Positions 1-8,577 are shown, counted from the stretch's first letter. The stretch is 64,000 nucleotides of DNA from KBS-96 sp964247975 (GCA_964247975.1 CAXTWH010000009.1:68564-132563), one strand, 5' to 3'. Notes: generated by a model not told the origin, from the sequence alone. A program made the numbers and translations.

Positions 1-2
1 TC

Positions 3-479
3 GGCAACGGCCAAGTGCTGGGCGCACACATGCTGGAAATCTGCCCATCCATCGCCGGCGACCGGCCTTCACTGGAAGTACATCCGCTTTCGATTGGCGG
101 CAAAGCTGATCCGGTGCGAGTGGTGTTTACTGCTCCGCCCGGCCCGGCAGTAGTTGCTTCGGTAGTAGACATGGGAAGCCGGTTTCGTTTGATCGCCAAC
201 ACGGTAGATGTAATCACGCCGGAACAGCCGCTGCCGAAACTACCGGTAGCGCGAGCGCTTTGGCTGCCCCGGCCCAACGTTCAGATTGCGGCAACCACCT
301 GGATTCTAGCAGGCGGCGCACACCACACCGGCTTCAGCCAGGCACTAACGGCGCAACACCTGGAAGACTACGCCGAGATGGCCGGAATTGAATTTTTGTT
401 GATTGACGAAAACACCACCATTTCAGACTTCAAGAAAGAACTGCGAGGGAACGATGCGTATTACCGCGCTCAGTTTTAG
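3..479 (+). CDS. araA: L-arabinose isomerase, C-terminal part (5' end outside window)
   Basis: The reading frame is open from the first bases, so the gene starts upstream of the window; about 158 C-terminal residues are present of the roughly 500 usual for the family. The segments GAHMLEICP, LEVHPLSIGGKADPVR, VDMGSRFRLI, LPKLPVARALW and TWILAGGAHHTGFS are characteristic of the AraA C-terminal domain. The enzyme converts L-arabinose to L-ribulose in the cytoplasm. The two histidines of the GGAHHT segment are expected near the metal/substrate site. It ends normally, and the next genes point the other way. The family call is firm; the physiological substrate is inferred. Confidence 0.93.
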   Translation, partial: GNGQVLGAHMLEICPSIAGDRPSLEVHPLSIGGKADPVRVVFTAPPGPAVVASVVDMGSRFRLIANTVDVITPEQPLPKLPVARALWLPRPNVQIAATTWILAGGAHHTGFSQALTAQHLEDYAEMAGIEFLLIDENTTISDFKKELRGNDAYYRAQF

Positions 480-485
480 CTTGCG

Positions 486-626
486 TTACTTCTTCGATTT
501 TTCGGTTGGATCGCCTAATCCTTTCTCTTTTAGGTCTTCTTCGATGGTTTCCCGATCGCCTTCAGCTTGCGAGGGCAGGGGGCGATCGTCTTCGGCCTGG
601 TCCGACGGTTTTTGTTTTTCGTTCAT
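486..626 (-). CDS. small highly charged protein, 46 aa, unknown function
   Basis: An ATG-to-TAA frame of 46 codons, starting MNEKQKPSDQAEDDRPLP and ending in KSKK, sits 33 bases downstream of the DUF1080 gene on the same strand and 7 bases from the end of araA. It has no hydrophobic stretch, is rich in D, E, K, Q and P, and looks intrinsically disordered and cytosolic. There is only a weak purine-rich stretch ahead of the start. It may be co-transcribed with the upstream gene. I do not recognise a family. Support is the biased but plausible composition and the snug fit between two genes; chance cannot be excluded. Confidence 0.45.
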   Translation of the reverse strand: MNEKQKPSDQAEDDRPLPSQAEGDRETIEEDLKEKGLGDPTEKSKK

Positions 627-659
627 AACTTTGTAGAGCGGATCGCCTCGGCGAAGGTT

Positions 660-1457
660 TCAAGACTCGCGCCCGGGGAGTCGGCGAATCCAGATGTTGC
701 GATAGCGCACAGCACAGTGATGGTTTTGAAGCTGGAGCGATTCTTCAGCCGGATGTGGGTTATACGAGCCAAGCTTCGCGTGCGGAGTATCGCCGATCAG
801 TTGTTCATGGTTCTGCACCAGCACGTTGTTTTGAAAAACCGTAACAAAGGCCGGTTTAAGAAGTTTTGCCCCATCAAAGCGAGGAGCTTCGAACACAATG
901 TCGTAAGTTTGCCATTCACCGGGCGGGCGCGAAACATTCACCAGTGGCGGATATTGGCCGTAGATCGAAGCGGCCTGGCCATCGGAATAAGTGGGGTTGT
1001 TGTAAGAATCCAGCACTTGAATTTCATAACGCCCCATAAATAAGACCCCGCTGTTGCCGCGATTCTGGCTATCGCCTTTTGCTTCCGCCGGCGAGGCCCA
1101 TTCCAGGTGAAGCTGCACATCACCGAATTTTTCTTTTGTGTTGATGCTGCCGGCTCCATTGACGATTTCGGCATAGCCATCTTCTATCTTCCATTTCGGC
1201 GCGGCGGCCTGCCCGTGATCCATCGTGACCCATTGCGATAAGTCCTTTCCGTCGAAAAGCACAATGGCATCAGAAGGCGGAGCGGTTCCCCGGCCTGGAG
1301 TGACGACCTGCGGGTGAGGACGGTTTTTATCATGGACGCGCCACTTACCACCGGGTAAGTAAGGAGTGTTGTCGTAACCCAGGGGATGCTCTTGGGCGGT
1401 TAACAACAGCGCAGGCAATAAGACGATAGGGAGCCAACGAATCGACATAGCGATCAT
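660..1457 (-). CDS. secreted 3-keto-disaccharide hydrolase family (DUF1080) protein
   Basis: A 265-residue protein with an N-terminal signal peptide (hydrophobic run WLPIVLLPALLLTA, cleavage expected near residue 21) followed by a DUF1080 domain: IVLFDGKDLSQWV near residue 66, NTKEKFGDVQLHLEWASP, NRGNSGVLFMGRYEIQVLDSYNN and the closing HHCAVRYRNIWIRRL. DUF1080 domains are concanavalin-like folds linked to hydrolysis of 3-keto-glycosides and are abundant in Acidobacteriota and Planctomycetes. The protein is expected in the periplasm or outside the cell and may act on plant polysaccharide breakdown products. The first ATG is used here; a second ATG nine bases downstream is equally possible. Confidence 0.85.
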   Translation of the reverse strand: MIAMSIRWLPIVLLPALLLTAQEHPLGYDNTPYLPGGKWRVHDKNRPHPQVVTPGRGTAPPSDAIVLFDGKDLSQWVTMDHGQAAAPKWKIEDGYAEIVNGAGSINTKEKFGDVQLHLEWASPAEAKGDSQNRGNSGVLFMGRYEIQVLDSYNNPTYSDGQAASIYGQYPPLVNVSRPPGEWQTYDIVFEAPRFDGAKLLKPAFVTVFQNNVLVQNHEQLIGDTPHAKLGSYNPHPAEESLQLQNHHCAVRYRNIWIRRLPGRES

Positions 1458-1492
1458 AATTTTATCTTTCTTCGGCGGAGATTAATTTCCGG

Positions 1493-1639
1493 GTGGTTCC
1501 ACCAAGAAAATTCAGCCAGCAATTCAGGGAGTTTAGAACTTTGCAACGGACGCGCCTCATTCATCTTTTAACCGGACTTTGGGCTTCGCTGTCGGGGCCG
1601 CTGCTGACAGTGCTGATTTTAGTTCTGCGCTTAGCGTAA
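1493..1639 (+). CDS. possible small single-span membrane protein, 48 aa (weak)
   Basis: A GTG-initiated frame in the divergent gap between the DUF1080 gene and the MFS/spermidine synthase-like gene encodes a basic N-terminal half followed by a hydrophobic run (LLTGLWASLSGPLLTVLILVLRLA) up to the stop. A GGCGGAG stretch lies 12 bases before the GTG, rather far for a Shine-Dalgarno site. The basic-then-hydrophobic layout would suit a one-span membrane peptide, but the region must also hold promoters for both flanking genes and no homologue is recognised. Treat as a candidate only. Confidence 0.2.
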   Translation: MVPPRKFSQQFREFRTLQRTRLIHLLTGLWASLSGPLLTVLILVLRLA

Positions 1640-1679
1640 GCCGCGGAACGAAACGAGTGTGTGGCAAGATTGTCCACAC

Positions 1680-3731
1680 ATGGTTCGAGTTTTTTCCATT
1701 CTTTGTTCGCCAGTGATTTTTCTAAGCGCCTTTCTTTTGTTCCTGCTCGAACCGCTGTTTGCCAAGGTGATTCTGCCTTGGTTCGGCGGATCGGCGGCGG
1801 TCTGGGCCACTTGTCTTGTTTTCTTCCAAAGCGCGCTGCTGCTGGGCTACTATTACGCTGACATTTCCAGCCGCAAGCTGCGTTCGCGTCAGCAGGCGTT
1901 TCTACATCTGGCGCTGCTTGTTTCTTCGCTGTTGTTTCTGCGCATTATTCCCAATAACGGGTGGCGTCCACAGCCGGGCGAAAATCCTTTCTGGCGCATT
2001 CTGCTGTTGTTGACGGTCGTGGTCGGGCTGCCTTACACGCTGCTCAGCACAACGAGCCCTTTGATTCAATCCTGGTATGCGCGGGTTCGTCCAGGAACTG
2101 AACCGTATTACCTGTTTGCGATTTCTAATTTTGCCTCCTTTCTGGCGCTGCTCAGTTATCCGTTTCTGATTGAGCCGCAGTTCACCACCCATTTTCAGGC
2201 GGTGGGATGGTCAGCCGGATTTGTTTGTTTTGTGGCGCTTTGCGCGGCGACGGCCTGGTCTGTTCGCGATGCTTCCACGGCAAATGTTGCTGCCGCAGAG
2301 ACCATCGCTGCTCCACCAAGCACGCGGCGCAAACTGCATTGGCTGCTTTTGGCGGCGTGCGGCTCCATGCTGCTGTTGACGATTACGAACCATCTGACGC
2401 AGAACGTTGCGCCGGTTCCGCTGTTGTGGGTGATTCCGCTGGCGATTTACCTCCTGACGTTCACTTTAGTTTTCAGCAGACGCGGTTTTTACCCGCGCTG
2501 GTTGTTTATTCGATTGCTGGCCGTTTCGCTCGGCGCGATTGGATATGTGGTTTTTGACCCCAGAGCGGTGAGCGCGATTCAAGCCACGGTTCCCTTGTTC
2601 TGCGCCGGGCTGTTTGTATGCTGCATGTTCTGCCACGGCGAACTGAACCGTTTGAAACCCGCCGAAGGAGCGCTCACTTCGTTTTACCTGATGTTGTCGC
2701 TCGGCGGCGCGCTGGGGGCGGTGTTTGTGGGGCTTCTTGCTCCTTTCCTGTTTTCTAACCTTTATGAATTTCCGTTGACGCTTTTGTTTACAGCAGTGCT
2801 GGCGCTGCTCACCTTCCGGCCCGACGGTTGGGCGGCGCGGGCTTTGTGGTTATCGGTTTCGGTAGCAATGGCGATTGTTCTTTTCCTGAACGTAAGAAGT
2901 TTTCAGCGCGACTCGCTGGAGATGGCTCGTAATTTTTATGGCGCGCTGCGCGTAACCGAAAGCAACGGTTTCGGACCGCACCGAGTCCGGTTGCTGTATC
3001 ACGGCACAATCCGGCATGGGGCGCAGTATGTGCAGTTACCCTGGCGCAAGCAGCCGACAACTTATTACGGCCGTGAATCCGGCATCGGGCTGGCGCTTCG
3101 GTACTGCTGCGAGGGACCAAAGCGAGTCGGCGTAATCGGCCTCGGCGCGGGAACGCTGGCCGCTTACGGCAACGGAGGCGACTGGTTTCATTTTTACGAG
3201 ATCAACCCGGAAGTGGTGACCATTGCCAATTCCGAATTTACTTTTCTGCGCGAAACAGCGGCCCGCACGGAAGTCACATTAGGCGATGCCCGGCTTTCCT
3301 TGGAGCAGGAGCCTCCGCAGAATTTTGATGTGCTGGCGGTGGACGCTTTTTCCGGTGACGCAATTCCGGTTCACCTTCTCACAAAAGAAGCCATTGCGCT
3401 TTATCTACGGCACCTGAAACCGAACGGCATTCTGGCGGTGCATACTTCGAATAGTTACCTGAGACTGGATCCGATTGCGAAACAGTTGGCCGACGCCCAG
3501 GGCTATCCGTCCCGTTCGGTGGAAACGGAATCGGACGATGATGAATGCATTGCCACGGCACGTTGGCTATTGATTACGCGCAATGCGAAGTTTTTGAATT
3601 CATCGATTGTGCAGAAGGATGAAGTTCCGGTTGTGATTCCGGCTGGCCTTCGGGCTTGGACCGATGATTACAATAATCTGTTTGAGATTTTGAAGCCGGT
3701 GAAATTCCTGAAAAAAGAAGATTCTGAGTGA
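1680..3731 (+). CDS. fused MFS / spermidine synthase-like membrane protein
   Basis: The N-terminal ~410 residues are a series of membrane spans (VIFLSAFLLFLLEPLFAKVILPWFGG through to the mid-protein spans). The C-terminal ~270 residues form a spermidine-synthase-type Rossmann methyltransferase fold. The binding-motif equivalent VGVIGLGAGTLAAYG lies near residue 484, followed by FYEINPEVV, LGDARL and FDVLAVDAFSGDAIPVHLLTKEA. Such fusions are common in soil bacteria; their substrate is not established, so polyamine synthesis should not be assumed. I prefer the ATG at 1680 over an in-frame GTG 21 bases upstream because the hydrophobic start then follows directly. The stop directly abuts the stop of the convergent next gene. 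Confidence 0.8.
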   Translation: MVRVFSILCSPVIFLSAFLLFLLEPLFAKVILPWFGGSAAVWATCLVFFQSALLLGYYYADISSRKLRSRQQAFLHLALLVSSLLFLRIIPNNGWRPQPGENPFWRILLLLTVVVGLPYTLLSTTSPLIQSWYARVRPGTEPYYLFAISNFASFLALLSYPFLIEPQFTTHFQAVGWSAGFVCFVALCAATAWSVRDASTANVAAAETIAAPPSTRRKLHWLLLAACGSMLLLTITNHLTQNVAPVPLLWVIPLAIYLLTFTLVFSRRGFYPRWLFIRLLAVSLGAIGYVVFDPRAVSAIQATVPLFCAGLFVCCMFCHGELNRLKPAEGALTSFYLMLSLGGALGAVFVGLLAPFLFSNLYEFPLTLLFTAVLALLTFRPDGWAARALWLSVSVAMAIVLFLNVRSFQRDSLEMARNFYGALRVTESNGFGPHRVRLLYHGTIRHGAQYVQLPWRKQPTTYYGRESGIGLALRYCCEGPKRVGVIGLGAGTLAAYGNGGDWFHFYEINPEVVTIANSEFTFLRETAARTEVTLGDARLSLEQEPPQNFDVLAVDAFSGDAIPVHLLTKEAIALYLRHLKPNGILAVHTSNSYLRLDPIAKQLADAQGYPSRSVETESDDDECIATARWLLITRNAKFLNSSIVQKDEVPVVIPAGLRAWTDDYNNLFEILKPVKFLKKEDSE

Positions 3732-4448
3732 TTAAGCCGCGCGAGTGAAGGGAATACTTTTTCGGGTGGTTCGCGATGGCTTTTGATTTATTCCGAGTAG
3801 TTGACGGCGTTCGCGGTAAAGCTGCCAACTCTCGTTTGAACAAACGAAGCCAAACTGAGTTGGCTCTATCTTTTCTGCCAGTTGCGGGTGAGCGGCAGCA
3901 ATCTGATGGAGTTCTTCGAGTTCGGTTTGTTCCTGGTGTTTGCGATCGGCTTGGATGTCCCGGAGTTGCTTCAAGGTTTGCAGGAAGCGGCGGTTTAAAC
4001 GCGATTCGTAGAGGGTGAGCAGGGCTAATGGGTTGGCAGCCTGGCGCAGGGTTTCGGCCATTGTGAGGGCCGTATGCGATTCCGCGTGGCCGGGATTCCA
4101 GAGGTTGCCTTGTTCATCGTGGCCGATGGCGAAGAGGTTGTGTTCGGCGGCAGCAAGGCGATGCAAGCGGAACTGAAGATCGGCACAAGAGTTAGCGAGT
4201 TGGATTTCGACGGCTCCAACGGGGTTCAAGGCAGCGACATAGGCTTCGGTGAACTCATGGTAGTTGTTCATCTCTTCTTCGGGCAGGTGGATGACCTGGC
4301 TCAGGATGCCGTGGCGGGTGGCGTTCAGGGCGGAACGGCTTTTGCCTGCTTCGGTTTTCGGGCCGGTGCTCTTTTTAGCATTGGCGCGGTTGGCACGGAG
4401 CCGGGCTTCGCTGGGCTGTTTTTTCGGGGTGGTTGATTTCTTGTTCAT
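3732..4448 (-). CDS. conserved hypothetical with STGPKT/GK-RS-NA-HG N-terminal motif
   Basis: A 238-residue soluble protein. The N-terminus carries the conserved pattern RANRANAKKSTGPKT, then GKSRSALNATRHGILS, a signature seen in a family often present in many copies per genome in Acidobacteriota and Planctomycetes. The middle is helical, with a repeated basic/acidic pattern (FTEAYVAALNP, LYESRLNRRFLQTLKQLRDIQ), and the tail is basic. No enzyme motif is visible, and the function of the family is unknown to me. Multicopy distribution would fit a mobile or nucleic-acid-binding role, but that is inference. Confidence 0.75.
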   Translation of the reverse strand: MNKKSTTPKKQPSEARLRANRANAKKSTGPKTEAGKSRSALNATRHGILSQVIHLPEEEMNNYHEFTEAYVAALNPVGAVEIQLANSCADLQFRLHRLAAAEHNLFAIGHDEQGNLWNPGHAESHTALTMAETLRQAANPLALLTLYESRLNRRFLQTLKQLRDIQADRKHQEQTELEELHQIAAAHPQLAEKIEPTQFGFVCSNESWQLYRERRQLLGINQKPSRTTRKSIPFTRAA

Positions 4449-4528
4449 TCGGTTCAGAGTTTAGTACGGCCAGAACCGCAGTTGCTTTCATGAAGCAGCC
4501 AAGCCATAGAAATTAAACAGAAAAATAT

Positions 4529-4600
4529 ATGAAAAAATCTGAACTGGATTTTTGGCAGCCGTTCAAAGCGGGTGAAATGGGAGGAGGGGGAGGCTGGTAA
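4529..4600 (+). CDS. possible glycine-tailed micropeptide, 23 aa (weak)
   Basis: ATG-to-TAA frame starting MKKSELDFWQPFKAGEM and ending in five glycines and a tryptophan. It lies in the divergent or leader space between the STGPKT-family gene and the PIN toxin. No good Shine-Dalgarno site is seen (the upstream sequence is AT-rich). The Lys-rich start and Gly-rich end are suggestive, but a frame this short is easily random. Confidence 0.12.
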   Translation: MKKSELDFWQPFKAGEMGGGGGW

Positions 4601-4659
4601 TTTCAGGACAGATCAGATCCTTAGTCACTAAATTCCAAATTTACCCTGTATAGCTGACC

Positions 4660-5049
4660 TCACCACACCCTTCTTACTCCGTATTGGTCAAAGATGGTGT
4701 CAGCGGAAACAAATTCGAGATCGCGCCCAAGCACCTGTGAAATGAGCAGCCTGTCAAAAGGATCTTTGTGATGCAATGGGAGGTGTTCGACGTTTGCGAC
4801 ATCAGTTAGAGTTATTGGCAGAAGCGTGAATTCAAGATCGGTGGCGATCCATTGAAAGAAATCGCGCGCGCTGATTCGCTCCATGCCGCGCATTAAATCG
4901 AGTTTGCCCTGTCCGCTCTTGATGGCTGCTTCCCAGATAGTTGCAAGGCTGTAGTGATTCGTTTCATTAGCGATAGCGTGGCTGGCTCGTAGTGAAAGGC
5001 GCGGATCGTTCATGGCAAACCAGAGGATTGCCTGCGTATCGATCAGCAC
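4660..5049 (-). CDS. PIN-domain toxin, VapC-like ribonuclease
   Basis: A 129-residue PIN domain: MLIDTQAILWFAMND with the first acidic residue (D4), the central YSLATIWEAAIKSGQGK with a conserved Glu, HHKDPFDRLLISQVL with the third acidic cluster, and FVSADTIFDQYGV at the end. It belongs to the SmvC/Sll0205-like branch of PIN toxins. It should be a metal-dependent RNase. It starts with GTG immediately after the stop of the antitoxin gene, so the two are translationally coupled and form one operon. Confidence in the family is high; the RNA target cannot be read from sequence. Confidence 0.9.
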   Translation of the reverse strand: MLIDTQAILWFAMNDPRLSLRASHAIANETNHYSLATIWEAAIKSGQGKLDLMRGMERISARDFFQWIATDLEFTLLPITLTDVANVEHLPLHHKDPFDRLLISQVLGRDLEFVSADTIFDQYGVRRVW

Positions 5050-5277
5050 TTAAATGTACTCTTCAAAACCTGGCGGGATTTCATCAAAGTCGGACGCGAT
5101 TCGGACTGAAAAGCCTGCACGCTCCATGAAGCCTGGAGTAGGACGATCTTTTTGCACCGGTTGAATGCTGGCAATTGGTTTTCCATAACGGGTTAGAAAA
5201 ACCTGTTCGCCAGACTCAACTTCTTTGAGAATGGCGGCAAAATTATTTCGCGCCTCGCTTATGTTGTACAACTTCAT
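5050..5277 (-). CDS. Phd/YefM-family antitoxin
   Basis: A 75-residue protein with the Phd/YefM N-terminal DNA-binding fold: MKLYNISEARNNFAAILKEVESGEQVFLTRYGKPIASIQPV, followed by a short acidic C-terminus (ASDFDEIPPGFEEYI) of the kind that wraps the toxin. It is the first gene of the operon with the PIN toxin and should both neutralise the toxin and repress its own promoter. Two copies of TTGTACAA flank its start codon, fitting autoregulation. A GTG or TTG start is not needed; the ATG is well placed. Confidence 0.9.
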   Translation of the reverse strand: MKLYNISEARNNFAAILKEVESGEQVFLTRYGKPIASIQPVQKDRPTPGFMERAGFSVRIASDFDEIPPGFEEYI

Positions 5278-5292
5278 GACTTAATTGTACAA
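5264..5292. promoter_or_regulatory. paired TTGTACAA palindromes, putative antitoxin operator
   Basis: Two identical 8-base palindromes, TTGTACAA at 5264-5271 and 5285-5292, are spaced 21 bases centre to centre, that is two helical turns. The first overlaps codons 3-5 of the antitoxin gene and the second lies just upstream of its ATG. A TGTACA core is the known recognition element of YefM-type antitoxin operators. Autorepression is therefore likely, though unproven here. Confidence 0.7.
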
Positions 5293-5590
5293 AAATCGGT
5301 TTGATTTGCTGCCGTTCAGGTTTGATGCTGCTTTTAGCTGGAGAAAACGCGTAGTAGAGGGTTTGTTTACGATTTAATTCGGTAATTCCTGGTTTCAGAT
5401 CATTGACGGCGGAGAAAATTGGGCAGCACGGTTCAATGGTTCTGGTTTCTGCCCAGAGTTCAGGAATTGTGGTGACCGTCACGGCTCGCTGTCACAGATC
5501 TTCCTTACACCAGCCGCGGGCGCGAGAACCCTGAGATTATGGAAGCAAAGCAGGGGCGATCGTTTCCGGAACGATGAGTGCCCCTCAAAG
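5293..5590. other. intergenic stretch without recognisable gene
   Basis: About 300 bases between the antitoxin operator and the terminator of the TonB receptor gene. A minus-strand frame of 79 codons crosses part of it, but it overlaps the antitoxin start in another frame, has no family signature and no ribosome binding site. The promoter of the toxin-antitoxin operon must lie at its left end. Nothing else can be supported. Confidence 0.5.
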
Positions 5591-5613
5591 TAGAACCGGT
5601 TTTTCCGGTTCTA
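5591..5613 (-). terminator. hairpin at the stop of the TonB receptor gene
   Basis: TAGAACCGG, a five-base loop and CCGGTTCTA form a perfect 9-bp stem whose right arm contains the stop codon (5611-5613) of the TonB-dependent receptor gene. No long U-run follows on the minus strand, so it could be a weak terminator or an mRNA-stabilising 3' hairpin. Confidence 0.55.
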
Positions 5614-8577
5614 GAAATTCAGCCGTAAATTGAACTGAAAGCGCCGGGGCGTTCCGGTGCCGACTGCGCCTGGGTTCAGCACTGAGGTAATTTGCCCAAA
5701 GCTGCCCGCGGAGAAGTTTGATGCCGGATTATCATAAATCGGATGATTGAACAGATTAAAAGCTTCTGCGCGGAAGCGTAAAGTGAAGCGTTCGGTAAGT
5801 GAAAACTCTTTTTGCAGTGCGGTGTCAATTTCGTAGTAACCAGGGCCGCGAGCAGCGTATCGGCCTAAGTCGCCCCAGGTGCCTGGAGCAGGTATAGCGA
5901 AAGCCGCAGGATTAAACCAGTTATTAATTGTTTGATGGGTCGGGTAGATGGAAACGCCAGGCACTAGATTGGGCCGTTGATTAGATGTGTTGCCGTCCGG
6001 CAACTGATTCGGCGTTCTGCTGAGGGTGATATTGACGGGGCGTCCGGTGCTGGCAGTGGCTATGCCGGAAAGTTCCCATCCGCCGAAGATGGCAGGAACA
6101 AAACCAGACTGGTTCAGATAACGGCGTCCGCGACCGAAAGGCAGATCGTAGATAGCATTGCTGGTCATGGTGTGGCGAACGTCATAAGGGCTGTCGCTGC
6201 GATCGCAAACACGGCAGGCCTGGTTTTCGAAAGCGACGCTTTCCCCGGCGCCGATGGAAGCATCGGTAAGCGCATGGGACCACATATACTGCGTTTGCCA
6301 GAGCCAGCCGCCGGTAAAGCGGCGTTCCAGCGAAAGCTGCATCGCATTGAAGGAGTTGTTTCCGTCGTTAGCTTTCAAGCCAAACTGCGAAAATTGCGCC
6401 AGCGGACGCTTGCCGGTTAAAGGATCAATCAAGTTAACCTGGTAGCGAGTGAACAAGTGCCTACCTATGCTGCCGACATAGCTGATTCGTCCCAGGAAGC
6501 TGAAAGGCAGTTGTTGTTCCACCAGAAAATCATAATTTTGATAGCTTAAGTCTTTGCGATAACGATCAATTGCCTTTGGCGCAAACAAAGCAAATTCCGG
6601 CGTGATAAACGGAGTGATGGGATAACCGATGGTGGGTATATCGGAAGAAGTAATCCGGTAACGCGGAACGCTGCTTTCGAGCGGATCGGAAAAATCGTCG
6701 TTCTGATTACCGCCGTAGTAGATTCCATAGCCGGTGCGAATGACAGTTTTTCCATTAAAGGCCGAAGGCGTCCAGGCGAGTCCGACACGCGGGCCGAAAT
6801 CGCGGTAATTGGGGTTGTAAAAAGGAGTACCCTTGGGGCAGAAACCGCCGCAGCCTTGAATATCGACCACCGCTGAGCGATCCAGAATTTCATGCGCCAC
6901 GGTGTAGAATTCATAGCGCAGTCCCAGATTCAGCGTCAGATTCGGATTTACTTTCCAGTCGTCCTGGGCAAAGCCGCTGAAGAAGGTTCGTCGGTTTCCG
7001 CGAATGGCTTCGCCTTCGAGCACGTCGATTTCATCAGCCTGGTTATTGATAAAGTTCTGGAGCGAGCCATAAGCAATAGTGGAATCGCGGATGGCATTAC
7101 CGGAGTTATTTAATTGAATACGGCGAATATCCACGCCGAATTTAAGGTTGTGAGGGCCGACAATTTTGGTGAGCGTATCAATATAAGAGAAAGTGTTGCC
7201 CACTTCCTCATCTAGCGTATTGTCTGTAATCGTGTCAAAGATGCCGCCTGTGTCGACGCTGATCGGAGAGGTTCCATAACTGTAGTTGCGGTAATTCGCT
7301 CGGTTAAAACCAAACTTGCTTTCATTCAGCAAAGTGGGCGAGAAGATGTGCTGGAACTGTAGAACCAGATTCTGCGGCGTATGGGGAATTACGTTGCGCG
7401 TGCCGAGCGCATCCGTGGGAGTATCAAGATAAGCTTTGTCGATGTTGTATCGCACGTAGGCGGTTGATTGGTCGGTGAAGCGATAATCAAACCGGAACAT
7501 GCCCGTATCTTCCTGCACCGTGTTTTTTCCTTGCAGCGTAATCTGATCAGTATTCTGGTTAATAGACTGCTGGCCCACCGGATAAGCATTAATCAACGGT
7601 TTTAATGCCGGCGACTGCGTTAAAACAGAATTGCGGAATGAGGCGCTGGGAACAAAACCGATCAGAGTCTGGCCGAGGCTTTGGCGCAAGCCTTCATAAT
7701 TGACGAAGAAAAAAGCCTTGTCTTTGATGATTGGCCCGCCAAACTGCGCGCCGAACTGATTCAAGCGGAACGCCGGAATCTGCGACGGATCAAAAGGCGA
7801 GCGGCTATCGAGCTTATCATTTCTTAAAAACTCATACGCGCTGCCATGAAAATTATTTGATCCTGATTTGGAAACCACGTTGATTTGCGCGCCGCCGGCA
7901 TCTCCTGATTCAGCGGTATAAACAGCGGAACTGACGCGAAACTCGTCAATGGCGTCCAGCGAAATGTTCAGCCGGGTTTCGGCTTTTTGCGTTTGTTCCT
8001 GAATGCCGCTGGTGTCAATGCCATCAAATGTGAAGTTGCTGTCATCCAGGGAATGCCCATTAAACCGAATGCTGCGTTGGCCGCCATCGCCGGTGTTCAC
8101 GGCCCCGGGCGCAAGCGTCATCAGCGTGGCCCAATTTCTGCCGTTCAATGGGATTTCCTCAATCTGCGGCGATTCAATCACGCCGCCTATTTCGGCGTTG
8201 GTTCTATTGAGAATCTCGCTGGAGGCGGTCACTTCAACGGTGTTGGCGGTAGAGCCTACTTCCAGGCGAGCATCAAGCGTTCTAACCTGGCCGTAATTTA
8301 AGGCGATCTGGTCCAGCACGTAAGGTCTGAATCCTGCTTTGTTAATTGTCAGCTTGTAGCTGCCGACAGCTAAAGACGGAAAGCGGTAAGTGCCTGCCGT
8401 GGTGGTTGTGGCATGACGGCTGAGGCCGGTAGACGGAAACAGCAGTTCCACATCGGCACCAGACACTACGCTGCCGGAAGGATCCAGAATTGTTCCTTCC
8501 ACGGAAGCCCGATCCTGCGCGAACGTTGAAAATGAAAAACCTAGAACGAGAAAAACAATGAAACTGAACTGACGCAT
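5611..8577 (-). CDS. Oar-like TonB-dependent outer membrane receptor
   Basis: 988 residues: signal peptide (MRQFSFIVFLVLGFSFSTFAQ), a carboxypeptidase-regulatory/Ig-like domain at about 22-105 (VEGTILDPSGSVVSGADVEL), a plug with IEEIPLNGRNWATLMTLAPG at about 135-150 and an FNGHSLDDSNFTFDGIDT segment, then a long beta-barrel ending RRFQFNLRLNF with the terminal aromatic expected of outer-membrane barrels. This architecture is the highly expanded acidobacterial Oar-like group. Ligands are probably oligosaccharides or peptides but cannot be named. A GGGGGAG Shine-Dalgarno site sits just before the ATG. It appears to be a single transcription unit. Confidence 0.92.
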   Translation of the reverse strand: MRQFSFIVFLVLGFSFSTFAQDRASVEGTILDPSGSVVSGADVELLFPSTGLSRHATTTTAGTYRFPSLAVGSYKLTINKAGFRPYVLDQIALNYGQVRTLDARLEVGSTANTVEVTASSEILNRTNAEIGGVIESPQIEEIPLNGRNWATLMTLAPGAVNTGDGGQRSIRFNGHSLDDSNFTFDGIDTSGIQEQTQKAETRLNISLDAIDEFRVSSAVYTAESGDAGGAQINVVSKSGSNNFHGSAYEFLRNDKLDSRSPFDPSQIPAFRLNQFGAQFGGPIIKDKAFFFVNYEGLRQSLGQTLIGFVPSASFRNSVLTQSPALKPLINAYPVGQQSINQNTDQITLQGKNTVQEDTGMFRFDYRFTDQSTAYVRYNIDKAYLDTPTDALGTRNVIPHTPQNLVLQFQHIFSPTLLNESKFGFNRANYRNYSYGTSPISVDTGGIFDTITDNTLDEEVGNTFSYIDTLTKIVGPHNLKFGVDIRRIQLNNSGNAIRDSTIAYGSLQNFINNQADEIDVLEGEAIRGNRRTFFSGFAQDDWKVNPNLTLNLGLRYEFYTVAHEILDRSAVVDIQGCGGFCPKGTPFYNPNYRDFGPRVGLAWTPSAFNGKTVIRTGYGIYYGGNQNDDFSDPLESSVPRYRITSSDIPTIGYPITPFITPEFALFAPKAIDRYRKDLSYQNYDFLVEQQLPFSFLGRISYVGSIGRHLFTRYQVNLIDPLTGKRPLAQFSQFGLKANDGNNSFNAMQLSLERRFTGGWLWQTQYMWSHALTDASIGAGESVAFENQACRVCDRSDSPYDVRHTMTSNAIYDLPFGRGRRYLNQSGFVPAIFGGWELSGIATASTGRPVNITLSRTPNQLPDGNTSNQRPNLVPGVSIYPTHQTINNWFNPAAFAIPAPGTWGDLGRYAARGPGYYEIDTALQKEFSLTERFTLRFRAEAFNLFNHPIYDNPASNFSAGSFGQITSVLNPGAVGTGTPRRFQFNLRLNF

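Noticed and set aside
5243..5482. Minus-strand frame of 79 codons before the antitoxin gene
   Set aside because: It overlaps the antitoxin start in another frame, carries no recognisable motif, has no ribosome site, and crosses the operator; more likely chance.
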